64,000 nt of DNA from Stomoxys calcitrans (GCF_963082655.1 NC_081554.1:61107373-61171372), one strand, 5' to 3'. Positions 44,593 to 57,190 are shown, counted from the first letter of the stretch. Notes: generated from the letters alone by a model not told the origin. Translations and numbers: made by a program.

Positions 44593-45170
44593 AGGAGTAG
44601 AGGTCTATTAAACTCACTCTTTCAAATTTAATCAAAATCCGAGGAAATATGCTCCTTTTATAGTTTCAATACTCTATATCGGGAGTTTGGTCTGTATCGC
44701 AGCTATATCCAAATATGGTACGGTTTGAACGATATTCAGCATAAAGATGTAGAGGTCTACCAAAACTCACTGTGCCAAATTTCATCGAAATCTGATGAAA
44801 AATGCTTCTCTCATGAGCTCATTACTCTATATCAGAAGATCGGCCTATATGGCAGCTATATCCACATATGGTCCGATCTGGATCACATTCAACAAATAGG
44901 TATAGGAATCTATCAGAACTCAATGCGCCAAATTTCATCGAAATCGGATGAAAAATGCTCCTTTTATAGGCTCAATACAATATACCGGGAGATCGTTCTA
45001 TATGCAGCTACATCCAAATATTGTTCGATCTGGACCACCTTTATTAGGAATGGCTTGGGGTCTACGAAAATCCACTGTGCGATTTTCATCGAAATCGGGT
45101 AATAAATGGATCTTTTATGGCCTTTATACTCTATAACGGGATATCCGGCGGTCGGTCTGTAGGGCTGCTA
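44593..45170 (-). mobile_element. DINE class B variant array fragment, minus
   Basis: GGCCTATATGGCAGCTATAT, CAAATTTCATCGAAATCGGA, GATGAAAAATGCTCCTTTTA; about four units. Orientation opposite to the block at 43290. Confidence 0.75.
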
Positions 45171-46225
45171 CGACGCTCAAAATGAATTTTTGCCCTTATG
45201 ACCGTTGCACTTTAGGACAGATCGCTCAACAACACCATCTGAATTTTCCACAGGTTCACTTATAGACCACATCTAGTGGCCCAGTGGCTTGAGGGCGCCG
45301 TCCATGCAAGGGGTTGAGGGCTAGAGCTTGAAATGCCTGACAATTACAAGTTTTCTGCGCCCTTATGTTACTTACTTAGACTGAACTATCACAATTTGTT
45401 GTTGCAAAATTACTTCCCTTGTTTCTCTTACGCAAAAAATTACAATTAAATACATTGCATACCCTAACATAACTTGGAATTAAAAAGACATTTGTGCACA
45501 CTTTAATTCGTTTCATATTTTCGCAGTAATCCTTGAGAGAAACATTTAATATTCATACTCACTCATACACTCACTCACACACAACAGCAAAATGGGGAAA
45601 TAATAATAAATTCATTCGTAAATGCAGGTTAGAATGTATGCGTAAGCGCATTTTCTTCCCGGCCTGTCATTCTCATTAAAATATTGTGACGTTATTTCCA
45701 CGTATGAGGGTGAGAGAGCAAGCTCTATGTTTATGTATGGAAAGTGTTTTTCTACCTACGTACAGCTCCTATAAAAATTGTACCATTAAATATACTTTAT
45801 GGCAAACAATTTCGAAGCAGTTTATGTTTTGTCACTAAAGTGCTGTGCGTGTGGTGAAGGTGTGTTTGTGTGTGTGTGTGTGTGAGGATTGAGATCGTTA
45901 TTTTAGACGACATTATTTAGAATTTACATGGGGGCATGGTCCTACGTCTACCTACTTTCATGTTGGCATTAGAATGATTATGGTAATTGAGAATTTTGTT
46001 GTTGTTGAAATGCTCTTATATTGTTAAAAAAATGAATATATGGGGGCTGTCCTAAAACGAATTAATGTGCCTGCAAACAAATGCAAGATGGTAAAAGGTA
46101 AACATTTTGGTCTGGGCTATGTGATATTTGCATGCTTTCAAATCGCAAGAGCTTTGAGGAATATGGTCTGGAAATTGAAGCTAACTTAAAAGCCAGTAAG
46201 TACCAACTTATTTGCTGCTACTTAC
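45171..46225. other. Unique sequence
   Basis: No gene recognised. A GT microsatellite lies at 45861-45885. Confidence 0.5.
45861..45885 (+). repeat. (GT)n microsatellite
   Basis: TGTGTTTGTGTGTGTGTGTG and TGTGA. Confidence 0.9.
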
Positions 46226-46475
46226 ACCGTATCGCAAAGGTAAGCATTTTCGCCTATGATGGTGAATGTCTAAGTTCGAATCCTGAAAAACGGCGTTTTT
46301 CCCCTCTTAGTGCTGACGACATTTGTGAGTTACTATGTTATGCCAAGCATAGAACAGATTCAAATACCTTTCCATAGGAAGTTATGGCATTGCAGCACGC
46401 CATTCGGATTTGGCTACAACAAAAGAGGCTTAGGAGCTTAAACTTGAATCGGAGACCACTCACTGATATATGAAA
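46226..46475 (+). mobile_element. SINE-1 copy, diverged
   Basis: CACCGTATCGCAAAGGTAAG (box A region), TAAGTTCGAATCCTG (box B nearly intact), CATTTGTGAGTTACTATG, GCAGCACGCCATTCGGATTT. 3' end lost. Confidence 0.8.
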
Positions 46476-46599
46476 AAATATATGACGGTTAGGAGTGTAT
46501 CTTTCTGTAGTTGGCAAATATTTTTCTGCCAACGAGTACGCTAAGTTTCGGATTGTTTGATGTGCGTTCTAGACACACTACGTAGATGGCAAAAACCTT

Positions 46600-46990
46600 C
46601 ACTTCATTAGTGTCTCGCCTATGGTCTTAAATAGTTATGCAGGCAACCCATCGGCTACTGCTGCCTTGCTGTTATTCAGTCGGGTCACTGCTGCTTGAAC
46701 AATAATCTGGCTAGGCTGTAAACATTCTCTAAGGTTCTGTGACACACTCGTCGCGGCCATTTTCGGATACTAGCAGATAGGGCAAATGTTCATTCCATGA
46801 CCTCACCTGTTACCATATTTGCTTCCTTGTCTCTGCAGAAGTATGTGCCTGTAACAAAGTCATCAATTTCATGCTTGATTCTTTGGTAAAATTTTGGGCA
46901 CTTTATTCTGATTCCTTACATATCGATTCATTGTAAGATTATGCGAAAGCCTCTAGAAAGTTTATATCACCGATTTTGTTTATTCAGTTA
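46600..46990 (-). pseudogene. LINE family 3, RT N-terminal remnant
   Basis: The minus strand reads RLNNSKAAVADGLPA-stop-LFKTIGE at about 46620-46700, the usual NNKAAGADGLPAELFK block at the start of the RT domain. Upstream (46790-46900) KHEIDDFVTGTYFCRDKEAN precedes it in the expected order. Frames are broken by stops. Same family as 18246-19440 by signature; no overlap to prove it. Confidence 0.6.
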
Positions 46991-47011
46991 GGCTAGGTTA
47001 GTTAAGTAAAC

Positions 47012-48722
47012 AATATATTATTGTCCCTGGAAGAAAAAGGTGTAAAAGTGCTCACGTATACTGATGACGTGGCTATTGCGATCATGGGAAAGTTTCCCAG
47101 CACTCTTAGAGATATACTTCAGGAAGCTCTACATGCCACACCAAAGTGGGCTACCGAAAGTGGTCTAGGTGTAAAGCCGTGCAAGACAGAAGTAGTTTTT
47201 TCAGCAGGAGATACAAGTTACCAACAGTGGCACCTGTCTCCTTGGCAGGAAAGAATGTTCCATTTGCAGAAAGCGTAAAATACCTGGGTGTTTAACTGGA
47301 CAGGAAATTGAACTTCAAATCCAACATTTTGGAGAGAGCAAGAAAGGCATATCTTGCCCTATACACTTGCAAGAGAACCATTGGCAAACGTTGGGGGTTT
47401 AGACCGCGCGTCATGCATTAGGAATATACTGCAGTTGTCAGACCTACAATACTATACTGTGTTGTGGTCTGGTGGACGGTGCTTCAAAAGTCCACCTACT
47501 GTTCAATAGTCTACCGGATGCAAAGGATGACTTGTTTGTGCATCACAGCCGAACTGAGGACGACACCATCTGATGCACTGAAATTAATGCTACATCAAAT
47601 GCCCCTGGACATTGTGGCTAGACAAAATGATGCGATCACTGCCGTGAGGCTAAGGAAGCTTTCTCTTTGGTCATGTGGCGGCTATGGACACTGTGTTATC
47701 CTTGATACAATGGCCGGTGTTTCAGGCAGTGTGGATGACACCCTTCCCGATCACTTTTTTTTTTTGATAAAGAGTATTGCACCACTATTCCTGATAGAAC
47801 CGATTGGAACTACGACATCCCTGGTAATAGAAGTTACATAAACTTCTATACGGATGGTTTCAAACTAGATGTGCTTTGGGGTGTACTCTAAAGATCTAAA
47901 ACTGGTTATATCGAAAGGCTTACCCGACCACTGCAGTGTGTATCAAGCGGAGATCCTTAGAATTAAGGAAGTGGTGGAAGGGCTAAGATAGAGTGTCATA
48001 ACGACATCTGGCATAAATATCTACTCTGAATTCAAAAACCGCCCTCGAATGTCGCAGATCTCTTAACGAGATGGTTGATCAGTTCAATATTCACCGGTTC
48101 TGGGTGCAGGGACACCGAGATATCCTAAGGAATCGTAAAGCGGACAAGCTTGCGTGACTAGGATCAATCGTACACATTCCAGGGAAACTGGAATCCGTGG
48201 GTATGCCTCTAGCTACATATTATCTAAGTCTTCAGGATCAGGCACGAAGGGCAACGAATGATATATGGTCACAAAGGGGTGGCTGTGAGCATTTCAAAAT
48301 TATGTGGCCTAATCTAAACTTGGAGAGGTCTACTGCTTTGCTGTCACTGGCAAGAACAGACGCCTCAGTCATTGTGTCCGTCATGACAGGTCACTGTCTG
48401 ATCGGAAAACATGCTGACAATTGAAGGTTGCCAGAAACAACCTTTGCCGAAGCTGTGACGACGTAGTGGAAGAAGAGACTATTGAACATGTGCTGTGTGT
48501 GTACCGCACTAGCAGTCGGAAGGAGTTCCACTTTAGGTTTTCATTTTATTGAGAGCTTGTCTGAATTAGCACATGTGAACATTCGCAAGTTGTGGGGATT
48601 TTTAAAGCGATCTGGATGGTTCAAGGGACACATCTTCCTTCTCCTGTTCATGTGGTATCACAATGGACGAAAACGTCTAAGTGAGTCTGATGACGGACTG
48701 CCACTTTAACCTAACCTAACCT
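47012..48722 (+). pseudogene. LINE family 2, RT and RNase H to 3' end
   Basis: RT block VLTYTDDVAIAIMG (active site TDD, 47050-47090), GVKPCKTEVVFSAG, YLGV-stop-LDRKLNFKS, then KSTYCSIVYRMQRMTCLC and RTTPSDALKLMLHQMPLDI. After a poly-T shift at 47758: FYTDGFKLD (RNase H first Asp, with S to F), YQAEILRI, GHRDILRNRKADKLA, then WSQRGGCEHFKIMWPNL, MTGHCLIGKHADN and a CDDVVEEETIEHVLCVC zinc-like tail. The 3' UTR ends CTTTAACCTAACCTAACCTA. At least five frame disruptions. RT reverse-transcribes element RNA at the target nick; this copy is inactive. Confidence 0.85.
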
Positions 48723-49760
48723 AGGTAAGTTTAGGTTGAAAAGAAGGTGCGAATAATAATTCTGCCCGTACAACAATGGATATACTAAAAAGAAACCATG
48801 AAGAAGAAAATCACATTCAGGGATTCCTTGCTACTAAAAAAACCTCTGATTGTTTTCCATACCACACCCGTAGGTAAGGTTAGGGTTTCTTACTTCCTTT
48901 CAATAAAAACCTCGTTTTCTCACGATACGGATCACCCCATAGAATTGCCGTCGTCCTACCGACCGTTTCGCTATTCAACAGTGTTACATGCGCCTTCACT
49001 GCCCACACCTTTAACTTGAACTGCGTCACCAAAAAGGCTTCGGGTTAACCAAGTTAATGATGGCAATCTTCTGGCCTCCACTGCCAAATCGTCTCTCATT
49101 CCCCTTTACACCGATATGGCCCGGCACACTAACGATGCGGATCGTGTCATTCTCAGAGAAGGCTTAACGCCTACACTCCAACGCCTCATTCTTAAACTCA
49201 AAGACTGTTCGTGACCTTACCGTCCTCGTTGTTATTGCCTTAATGGCCAGTTTAATGTCCGTAAAGATATTAACACTCGACATATTCGCGTTAAAGCCAT
49301 TACACCTCGCGCATTGCGTGATCGCCTGGGTCTCAGCCTGCAGAACCGTATTATGGTCAGGCAGTCGACAACAGATCGTAGTCCCTGGGTTCTCAACGTA
49401 GACCCCAGACCCACTCTGACCTTAAGCTTGGTAGCATGTGTGATACAGATGGCAATACCAGAAGTCCGTCAATCCTGTGTCGCTGGCAGCAGTGCTTCGC
49501 AATCGACCTCAAGTGTCGCCTCAGGTATCCGATGGGAAACCTCTTTCATTTCCTATTGTCGTCTCAATTCCACACCGATGGTATTACCGGTTCCAATCCT
49601 CTATCTATTCTCCCATCACCTCAAGTCTTATAGCCGCTGTGGCTGCCTCACCCTTAATCTGTATGTCAATGGGTCGGATATCTAGAATAGTCTCCAGTGC
49701 CCTCGTGGACATGGTGCACATCGCTCTGCCTATGCCAAGAAAATCTGCGTGTTAATCACA
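48722..49760 (-). pseudogene. LINE family 1, 3' end and RNase H remnant
   Basis: On the minus strand from 49760: RT thumb (RTTRALETILDI-like), TDG region lost, LQAETQAITQCARC, NIFTDIKLAIKAI, then ADDLA-like and KPFG, down to the 3' end GTTTAGGTTGAAAAGAAGGT. Heavily decayed. Its 3' end directly abuts the 3' end of the LINE-2 copy. Confidence 0.75.
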
Positions 49761-50194
49761 TTCCCACTTGGGATCGATGCTGCTGATATCGAAGACTGCA
49801 TTTGTCAGTTGTGCTTCCTTGCCACTATGGTTTAAGAGGGCGATATCTTAGCTTTTTCAGCGGCCATCTTCCCCTTCCGCTTCCGCTATACTGTGGCATC
49901 TTTTTGGATATCACATTCCTCCATGAAGACTCAGGGACCGTTGGCGCTTCCTTCGTTCCTGTTCCGACTTTTTCTTCCTTTGCAGGACACTGTTTTGGAA
50001 GTCACCTAGGTCAGGGACCTCCGGTGAAAGGTATAAAAAGAGCTTCCCGCTCTCAAGTACTCTGGAAAGATCGAGTAAGCCCTACCTCAATAGAGACTCC
50101 AAACAGTGTCCTGCAGAGGAAGAAAAAGTCAGAATAGGAACGAGGAAAGCACGAACGACCCAGAATATTAATGGAAGACTGTGACTTCCAAAAA
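49761..50194. repeat. Inverted pair of LINE ORF1-like pieces
   Basis: 49955-50003 and 50095-50142 are inverted copies (GACTTTTTCTTCCT-TGCAGGACACTGTTT) around a 91-bp spacer. The flanking CTTCCTTCGTTCCTG also matches. Basic and proline-rich frames suggest ORF1 sequence, but I see no diagnostic domain. Confidence 0.6.
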
Positions 50195-52537
50195 AATTTT
50201 TTTCATTCAACTTGTAACACTTCGAAAACTTGATCTGAAACCCAATAAAGTTTATATATATTCTTGATCGTCTTGACATTCTAAGCCGTCTGAGCCCTGT
50301 TCGTCTATCTGTCTGTCCAAACCACACCAACTTCCGAAGGAATAAAGCTAGGCGTTTAAAATTTTGCATAAAAACGTCTGTTAAGTGCAGGTCGGTGGGG
50401 ATTGGATATGCGATATATCGGTCCATGTTTTGATATAGCTGCCATATAAACCGATCCTGTATCTTGGCTTCCTGAGCCTCTAGAGGGCGCAATTCTCATC
50501 CGATTTGGATGAAATTTTGCTCCAGGTATTTTTTTTACTTCTAACAACTGTGCCACGGACGCCACGTATGGTTCAAATCGGTTCATAACCTGATATAGCT
50601 CCCATTAAAACAGATTTCGGATTTTGACTTCTTGAGCCGTTAGAGGGCGCAATTATTATGAGATTTGCCTGAAATTTGCATGAAGTGTTTGACCATCAAC
50701 TAATGTGCCAAGTATGACCCCAATCGGTTTATAAACTGATATAGCTCTCATATAAATCGAATTCGGATCTTGATTTCTTGAGCCGCTAGAGGGCGCAACT
50801 ATTATCCTATAGGATAGAAATTTAGCATTAAGAGTTTCGGTTTGACCATCCACAACTTTGCAATATATGGCATAAATCGGTTAATTACCTAATATAGCTC
50901 CCATTTAAGCCGATCTTGACTTCTTAAAGGTCCTAGAGGGAGCAATCCCTATCCTATTTGACTGAAATTTAGCATGAAGTGTTTTGGTAGACCTTCATCA
51001 ACTGTGCCAAGTATGGATTAAATCGTTTCATTACCTGATATAGCTGCCATATAAACCGAGCTTGATTTCTTCAGCCACTAGAGGTCGCAATTCTCATCCG
51101 ATTTGGCTGAAGTTTTGTATGATGTTTTTTGTTATGACTTCCAACAACTGTACTAGGTATGGTCCTAATCAGTCCATAACCTGATATAGCTGCCTTAAAA
51201 ACTTATCTTGGATCTTAAGCCACTAGAAGATGCAATTCTTATCCGATTTGGATCAAATTGTACATGAAGTGAATTGTTATGAATTCCAACAATTGTGCTG
51301 TGTATGGTTGAAATCAGTACATAACGTTATATAGCTGCCATATACACCGATCTTGGATCTTGAATCCTTGAGCCAATAGAGGGCGCAATTATTATCCGAC
51401 TTGGCCGACACTTTGCAAGAAGTTTTTTTTTCGACTTCCAACAACTGTCCCAAGTAAAGTCTCAAACGATTCACAACCTCATATTGCTTTCATATAAACC
51501 GAATACAGATCTTCATTTCTTGAACCGCTGGAGGGCGCAATTACTATCCTATTTGGCCGAAATTTAGCATGAAGTATTTTGGTTGACCATCAACAACTGT
51601 GCCAAGTACGACCTAAATCGGTTCATTTCCTGATATAACTCCCATATAAACCGATCTCGGATCGAATAATAATTGCGCCGCTAGAGAGTGCAATTATTAT
51701 TAGATTTTTCTGACACATTGCAATAAGTGGTTTGTTTCAATTTCCAACAACTGTGCCAAGTAAAGTCTTAATCGGTTCACAACCTGATATATTGCTCTCA
51801 TATAAACCGAATTTGGATTTTCACTTCTTGAGCCGCTAGAGGGCTAATTTACTATCCTATTTGTCTGAAATTTAGCATGAAGTGTTTTGGTTTGACCATC
51901 AACAACTGTGCCAAGTATGGCCTAAATCGTTTCATTACCTGATATAGCTCTCATATAAACCGATCTCGGATCTTTACTTCTTGAGCCACTAGAGGGCGCA
52001 ATTATTATCCCATTTGTCTGAAATTTAGCATGAATTGTGTTGGCTGACCAACAAGAACTGTGCCAAGTATGGCCTAAATCGGTTAATTTCCTGATATAAC
52101 TCCCATATAAACCGATTTTGGATCCAGACTTCTTGAGCCGTTAAAGGGCGCAATTATTATTCCATTTGGCTGAAATTTTGCATAAATTGTTTTGGTTTGA
52201 CCATCAACAACTGTATCAAGTATGGTCTTACTCGGTTCATTACCTGATAGAGCTCTAATATAAACCGATTTCCCGATTTTATTTCTTGAGCCACTATAGG
52301 GCGTGATTCTTATCCGATTTGGCCGAAAGTTTACGCAATGAATTCCATTTTGGTCTCCAACAGCCGTACCAATCGGTTCATAACTTGCTATAGCTCAAAT
52401 GGCATAGCAATTCGTATCCATTATCCTTTGTTTGCCTATAAAGAGATATCGGCCAAAGAACTTGACATATGCGATCCATGGTGAAGGGTATATAAAATTC
52501 GGCACGGCCGAACTTAGCACGCTTTTACTTTTTCTTT
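50195..52537 (+). mobile_element. Longest DINE-like element, class A
   Basis: Core CAATAAAGTTTATATATATTC and CTGTTCGTCTATCTGTCTGT (decayed, start lost), then about fourteen class A units over 2.0 kb of varying subtypes (GCCATATAAACCGATC, CTCATATAAACCGAAT). Ends GATCCATGGTGAAGGGTATA, TTCGGCACGGCCGAACTTAG, CACGCTTTTACTT. Confidence 0.88.
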
Positions 52538-52888
52538 TTCAGCGTTTTAGCAGTGTTATGCTCTTCGGAAGATCTAATTCTCGTTCCACCTTCCGTAGAA
52601 GTGTTTGGAATTTCAGTTCTATCCCTTCGCAACCGAATCGTGAGACGAAGACAGCAGGATGAAGGCAGTTGTGAGCGAAAAAGACCCTGCACTTTCGCCC
52701 GATTAAGCGGCCGGTACATACTTCTCATTTCGCAATGCATGTCTCGCATTGCTTCCTCGGTCTCTTGTAAGCTTAGTAAAGCCCTCGCTAACTACTGCTG
52801 CCATCTCGATGTCCTCATCCCTCAATTCGGCTGCGTTGACTGTTTCATTAATTCCGTCGCAATATGAATCGGAAACATCAAATTTTAA
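52538..52888 (-). other. Possible retroelement ORF1-like remnant
   Basis: The minus strand has overlapping short frames, acidic then Arg-rich (ELRDEDIEMAAVVSEGFTKL; RLTIRLRRDRTEIPN). No domain recognised. It may be a gag/ORF1 fragment; low confidence. Confidence 0.3.
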
Positions 52889-53128
52889 AATTTTGCCCAT
52901 GAACATTCCCCTAAGGAACAAGGGCAAACTTCTCAGATATCAATGAGTGCAGTCCTTTTTATAGCCGAGTCCAAACGGTGTGCCGCTGTGCGACACCTCT
53001 TTGGAGAAAAGTTTTACATGGCATAGTACCTCACAAATGTCGTCAGCATTAGAAGGGGATAACCACCGCTGAAAATTATTTCTGATGGTCTCGCCAGGAT
53101 TCGAACCCAGGTGTTCAGCGTCATAGGC
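52889..53128 (-). mobile_element. SINE-1 copy, head truncated
   Basis: TTTTGCCCATGAACATTCCC … TGTGCGACACCTCTTTGGAG … CTCGCCAGGATTCGAACCCA (box B complement GGATTCGAACC intact). Sequence switches to LINE-1 just after CAGCGTCATAGG, so box A is missing. Confidence 0.88.
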
Positions 53129-53660
53129 TGTTTGTATTTGAGCAGTTCCCCGGATGTCCTAGTCTTTATCATGGTGCTCACTATATGTTCGATGGTTTTG
53201 AGTAGAAAGGACGTAAGGCTTATTGGTCTGTAGGCCTTTGGTGTCGCATAACTTGCCTTGCCGGGCTTGGGTATAAACACCACCCCTGCCTCCTGCCAGG
53301 CTTTCGGAGTATATGAAAGTCCTAGGCACGCTGAGAAAATGTTGGCCAGACGAGGCGCCAGATAGTCTGCCTCTTTCTGTAGTAACGCCGGAAATATTCC
53401 ATCAGGTCCGGAAGACTTAAATGGTTTGAAGCTCCTCAAGGATTCCTTCACCACAAATTCCGTTATTATAAACCTTCGATCAACGACATTATTCCAAGAT
53501 TCCGGTGTCTCCGTGAGTCCCTTCGTATCCTGTGGAAAATGGGTTTTCATCAAAAGCCTCAACATGTCCTCCGTTGTCTCTGCTCTCACTCCCATGTCGT
53601 CTACTAAAGTTTCAGTTTGGACATGGGTTTTTGAGAGAGACTTTTTTATCTTGGCTGCGT
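53129..53660 (-). pseudogene. LINE family 1, RT N-terminal region
   Basis: Largely open from 53595 down to 53150: RAETTEDMLRLLMKTHFPQD, RFIITEFVVKESLRSFKPFK, SSGPDGIFPALLQKEADYLA, FIPKPGKASYATPKAYRPIS, LTSFLLKTIEHIVSTMIKTR. This is the pre-fingers and fingers part of RT with the hallmark GPDGI and KPGK…RPISLTSFLLK motifs. Cleanest coding stretch of this family here. Palm and everything 3' are cut off by the SINE-1 at 53128. Confidence 0.88.
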
Positions 53661-53945
53661 CATCACATCACCTTTACTTAAATGCTGGGGATACGCATCC
53701 CCTTGGTTTATCCATCTCTTCCTCATTCGTTAGTCTGACGACTGTTTGTGAGCTGGAAACATAACTCTCGACTACAGATGCCAAGGCACCCATAACTTTA
53801 ATAGGGGTGGGCAAACATGCTACGCTCTAAAGCCACCATCACAGCTGATGGGTCTTTTCAATCCATTTTGAGCCTACTCCTGAAGGGGTTTAAAATGTTT
53901 GCTTTATAGCTAGTGACTAGTCCGAGCTGCAGATATTTGTTGAAA
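53661..53945 (-). pseudogene. Possible LINE ORF1 start
   Basis: The minus strand has an ATG frame reading MGALASVVESYVSSSQTVVR, then LTNEEEMDKPRGCVSPAFK and stop (about 53800-53680). Its position upstream of the LINE-1 RT suggests ORF1 or 5' region with the endonuclease deleted. No known domain. Confidence 0.35.
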
Positions 53946-54999
53946 ATTGAAACGAAAACATGTGCGCTCCACTCAACGGCTACTTTTTTTTCTGTCTTTC
54001 TTTTTCCTTCCGTTAACATTTCTTACGAATAAAAACTTTATTAATTATGCATCGTTTCATCTGCATGTTTCGTTTGTTAAAATATTCCTTCGTAAAAAAA
54101 AAAATATTTCTTTTCAAGGACATATTGCAAGCCCCTATTCTTTGCCTTGGACTCCATCATGCAGAAATTGTACGTAGCACAATCCATGGCAAATGTCACA
54201 AACAATTTCGTAGCACAACAATATTTATCACATTTTTCAAGTCATAATTCAAATTTATTTTGAAATATACCAAAACTCTCACACCGCCCCCTCTTTGCTA
54301 CCATACACTGACAAGAAAGAAAATATAACAGACGGAAATGTAAGTCCCCGAAACTCTCAGGAAATAGATTCGAAAAAACATAGCACCAAATATCTATGGA
54401 CAGAATCTATGGAGAATACAATCAAAGTGTAGGAAACACTTCGTTGTGCAAACAAAGCGAAGAGCAAAACAAGCCAAACTCAAATATAAAACAAAGACAA
54501 ATTCATTACGACAAAGTGGGAAACAACTTTAAATCTAAACGTTGTGATGCTTAAAACATGACTTAAATGGAAGACATATATAAAAGAGAAAGAGAAAGCA
54601 AACTAACATAGACATATGTACATGCATACAAATATGCGCACAAACATGTGTACATGTGTCTATAGTCGAGAGTGTGGCGCTGAGTAAATATGGCCCCTAC
54701 GCATACTCTGGCGAAAAAAACAAACAAACAACGTAGAAAAGGTAAACACTACAAACCAAGAAAAATCGTGATTAGCAACGGAAGTTTAAGACGACTGGGT
54801 GAAACCATTCCTATGTTATCCTAGGGCAAAATAATACCGAGTTCATTGTATAGAACTAAAGTTGATGGCAGAAGCCATTGAAATAAAAAAAAAAATTATT
54901 CAATAAAACGCACATTTTCCACGAATATCAAACAGTTATTCTATTTCCGAACAAATTGCCTATATCAGTGTTATTTGAAGAAAAATTCAACGAAACTCA
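53946..54999. other. AT-rich unique sequence
   Basis: No gene recognised. A-rich and T-rich runs only. Confidence 0.5.
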
Positions 55000-55582
55000 A
55001 CAAGTAAAAACGTTATAAGTTCGGCCGTGCCGAATCATGGGAGCCCACCACCATGTATTCTACTAACAAGTAAGAGCGTGCTAACTTCGGCCGTGCCGAA
55101 TCTTATATACCCTCCACCATGGATCGCATTTGTCGAGTTCTCTGTGCGGTATCTCTTTTTAGGCAAACAAAGAATAATGAACAAATGAATTGAATGCTGA
55201 ATATTGTAGAAGTCATATTTCAGTCCATTCGGATAAGAATTATGCCATGTAGGGGGTCAAGAAGCAAAATCGGGAGATAAGTTTATATGGGAGCTATATC
55301 AAGCTATTGATAGATTCAGACCATATTAGACACAAATATTGAAGGTCATGGGAGAAGCCGTTGTAAACAATTTCTGCCAAATCGGATGAGTATTGCACTC
55401 TCTAGAGGCTCAAGAAGTCAAGATCCCAGATCGGTTTCTATGGCAGCTATATTAGGTTATGTACCGATTTGCGCCATACTTAGCACAATTGTTGAAAGTC
55501 TTAATTAAATTCCTCATACAAAATTTTAACCAAATCGGATGGAAATTGCGTTCTCTAGAGGCTCAAGGAGTCAAGACCCAAG
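55000..55582 (-). mobile_element. DINE-like, class A, with doubled terminus
   Basis: Two successive ends: ACAAGTAAAAACGTTATAAG / TTCGGCCGTGCCGAA / CCCACCACCATG (55003-55054), and again ACAAGTAAGAGCGTGCTAAC / TTCGGCCGTGCCGAA / TATACCCTCCACCATGG (55067-55125). Then about three class A units, cut by LINE-1 at 55583. Confidence 0.85.
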
Positions 55583-57190
55583 ATGATGACTGAGGAGGGA
55601 TTTGAACCTGTCTGCTACATAGACGATGTTATTATACTTCTTAGGGGTAAGGATTCTAACGAGCTATGCAGAAGGGCCGAAAGGGTCTTGCATATGGCAT
55701 ATGACTGGGCTTGACCCAGAGGTCTCAATGTTAACCCAGAGAAGACTGATATATGCCTGTTTACGAGGAGGACGAAGGTGGGCCAATTTAACACACCACG
55801 TTTCCTCATTAAGACGATTTTGACATCTGACAAAGTCAAATACTTAGGTGTGATCTTGGGCAGGACACTGAATTGGAAGTGTCACATTCAGGAGCGTACT
55901 GAGAAGGTTCACAGATGTTGGGCACTTTGTAGACGGGCTTGAATCCGAGGATAGTCCACTGGCTCTACAGAAGCGTGATTAGACCAATAGTTATTTACGC
56001 CTCAGTAGTTTGGTGGACTCCTATGGAGAAAAAATACAACATAAGGACCAAAGAAAAGGTTCAGAGAACATGTTATCTTGACATAGGCGGAGCGATGAGG
56101 ACCACGCCCATCTAGGCCACTGGAGACTATTCTAGATATCCAACCCATTGACATACAGATAAAGTGTGAGGCAGCCACTGCGGCTACGAGACTTAAGGCA
56201 ATTAGAGAATGGATTGAGGATGGGAGCAGCTAATACCATCGCGGTATGAGGCGACGATAGGAAACCTGGAAGGAGGGAAGAGTTTTCCGATCGGATAACT
56301 GAAATGAACCTTGAAGTCGAGTGCGAGGCACTGCTGCCATCGGCACAGTCTTGGATTGACGCAACCCTAGTATTGCCATCTGGAAGATCATGTTACACGG
56401 ATGGATCAAAGCTAGAGGACAGAGTGGGCCTGCCTGACCATAATAAGGTCCAGCAGGCGGAGATCCGGGCGATCACGGAATGCGTGCATTGGCGTGGTGT
56501 TAACGCGAGGACGTCGACTGTGAACATCTTTACCGACAGTAAAATTGCCATAAGGGCAATAACCACCAGGACACTAAGGTCAAGAACAGTCTTGCTGTGT
56601 AAGAAGGAGATTAACGCCTTCTCTGAGGATGGGAAAATCCGCATCGTTTGGGTTCCGAACCATAACGGAGTAAGGGGAAATGAAAGGGCAAACGATTTGG
56701 CGGTGAAGGCCAGAGGACTGCCGTCAATAAACTTGGTTAACCCGAAGCCTTTCGAGTCGACGCAGTCCGAGTTAAGGATGTGGAACAGCGAAACGGTCGG
56801 TAGGACGGCAAAAATTCTATGGGGGGGATCGAGATCGTGAGAAGACAAGGCTATTACTGAAAGGAAGCAAGAAGGAGGTCAATATAGCTATTGGTATCAT
56901 AACGGGACACATAGGATTACGAGCTCACTTATGTAAAATCGGTGCGGTAAGTGATAGAATGTGTAGGGCAAGCGGGAAAGATGATTAGACGTTGGAGCAT
57001 TTCCTTTGTCATTGCCCGGCCTTTGCGTCCAACAGAAAGCGGCACTTAGGTGGGGACCCAATACCAGACATGAACCAACTAAAGGGAGTGGTATTGAAAA
57101 CAAATAAGGATTTTGTAAGCACCACGGAATTCCTAAATTATAATTTTCTTTTTAGTTTTTGGAGCGCATGGGGCGGATTAATACCTGAAC
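55583..57190 (+). pseudogene. LINE family 1, RT active site to 3' end
   Basis: VCYIDDVIILLRG (YADD is YIDD), CLFTRRTKVGQFN, YLGVILGRTLNWKCHIQERT, then RNase H in a 178-codon open frame (56304-56840): CYTDGSKLEDRVGL, QAEIRAITECV, FTDSKIAIRAI, VPNHNGVRGNERANDLA. About 14 residues between GL and PDHN are deleted in frame, GHNG is NHNG, and the last catalytic Asp of ERADDLA is Asn, so RNase H is dead even where open. Zinc-like tail CRASGKDD-stop-TLEHFLCHC is broken by a stop at 56989. It ends without the CCTAA tail, joining a DINE. Confidence 0.88.
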
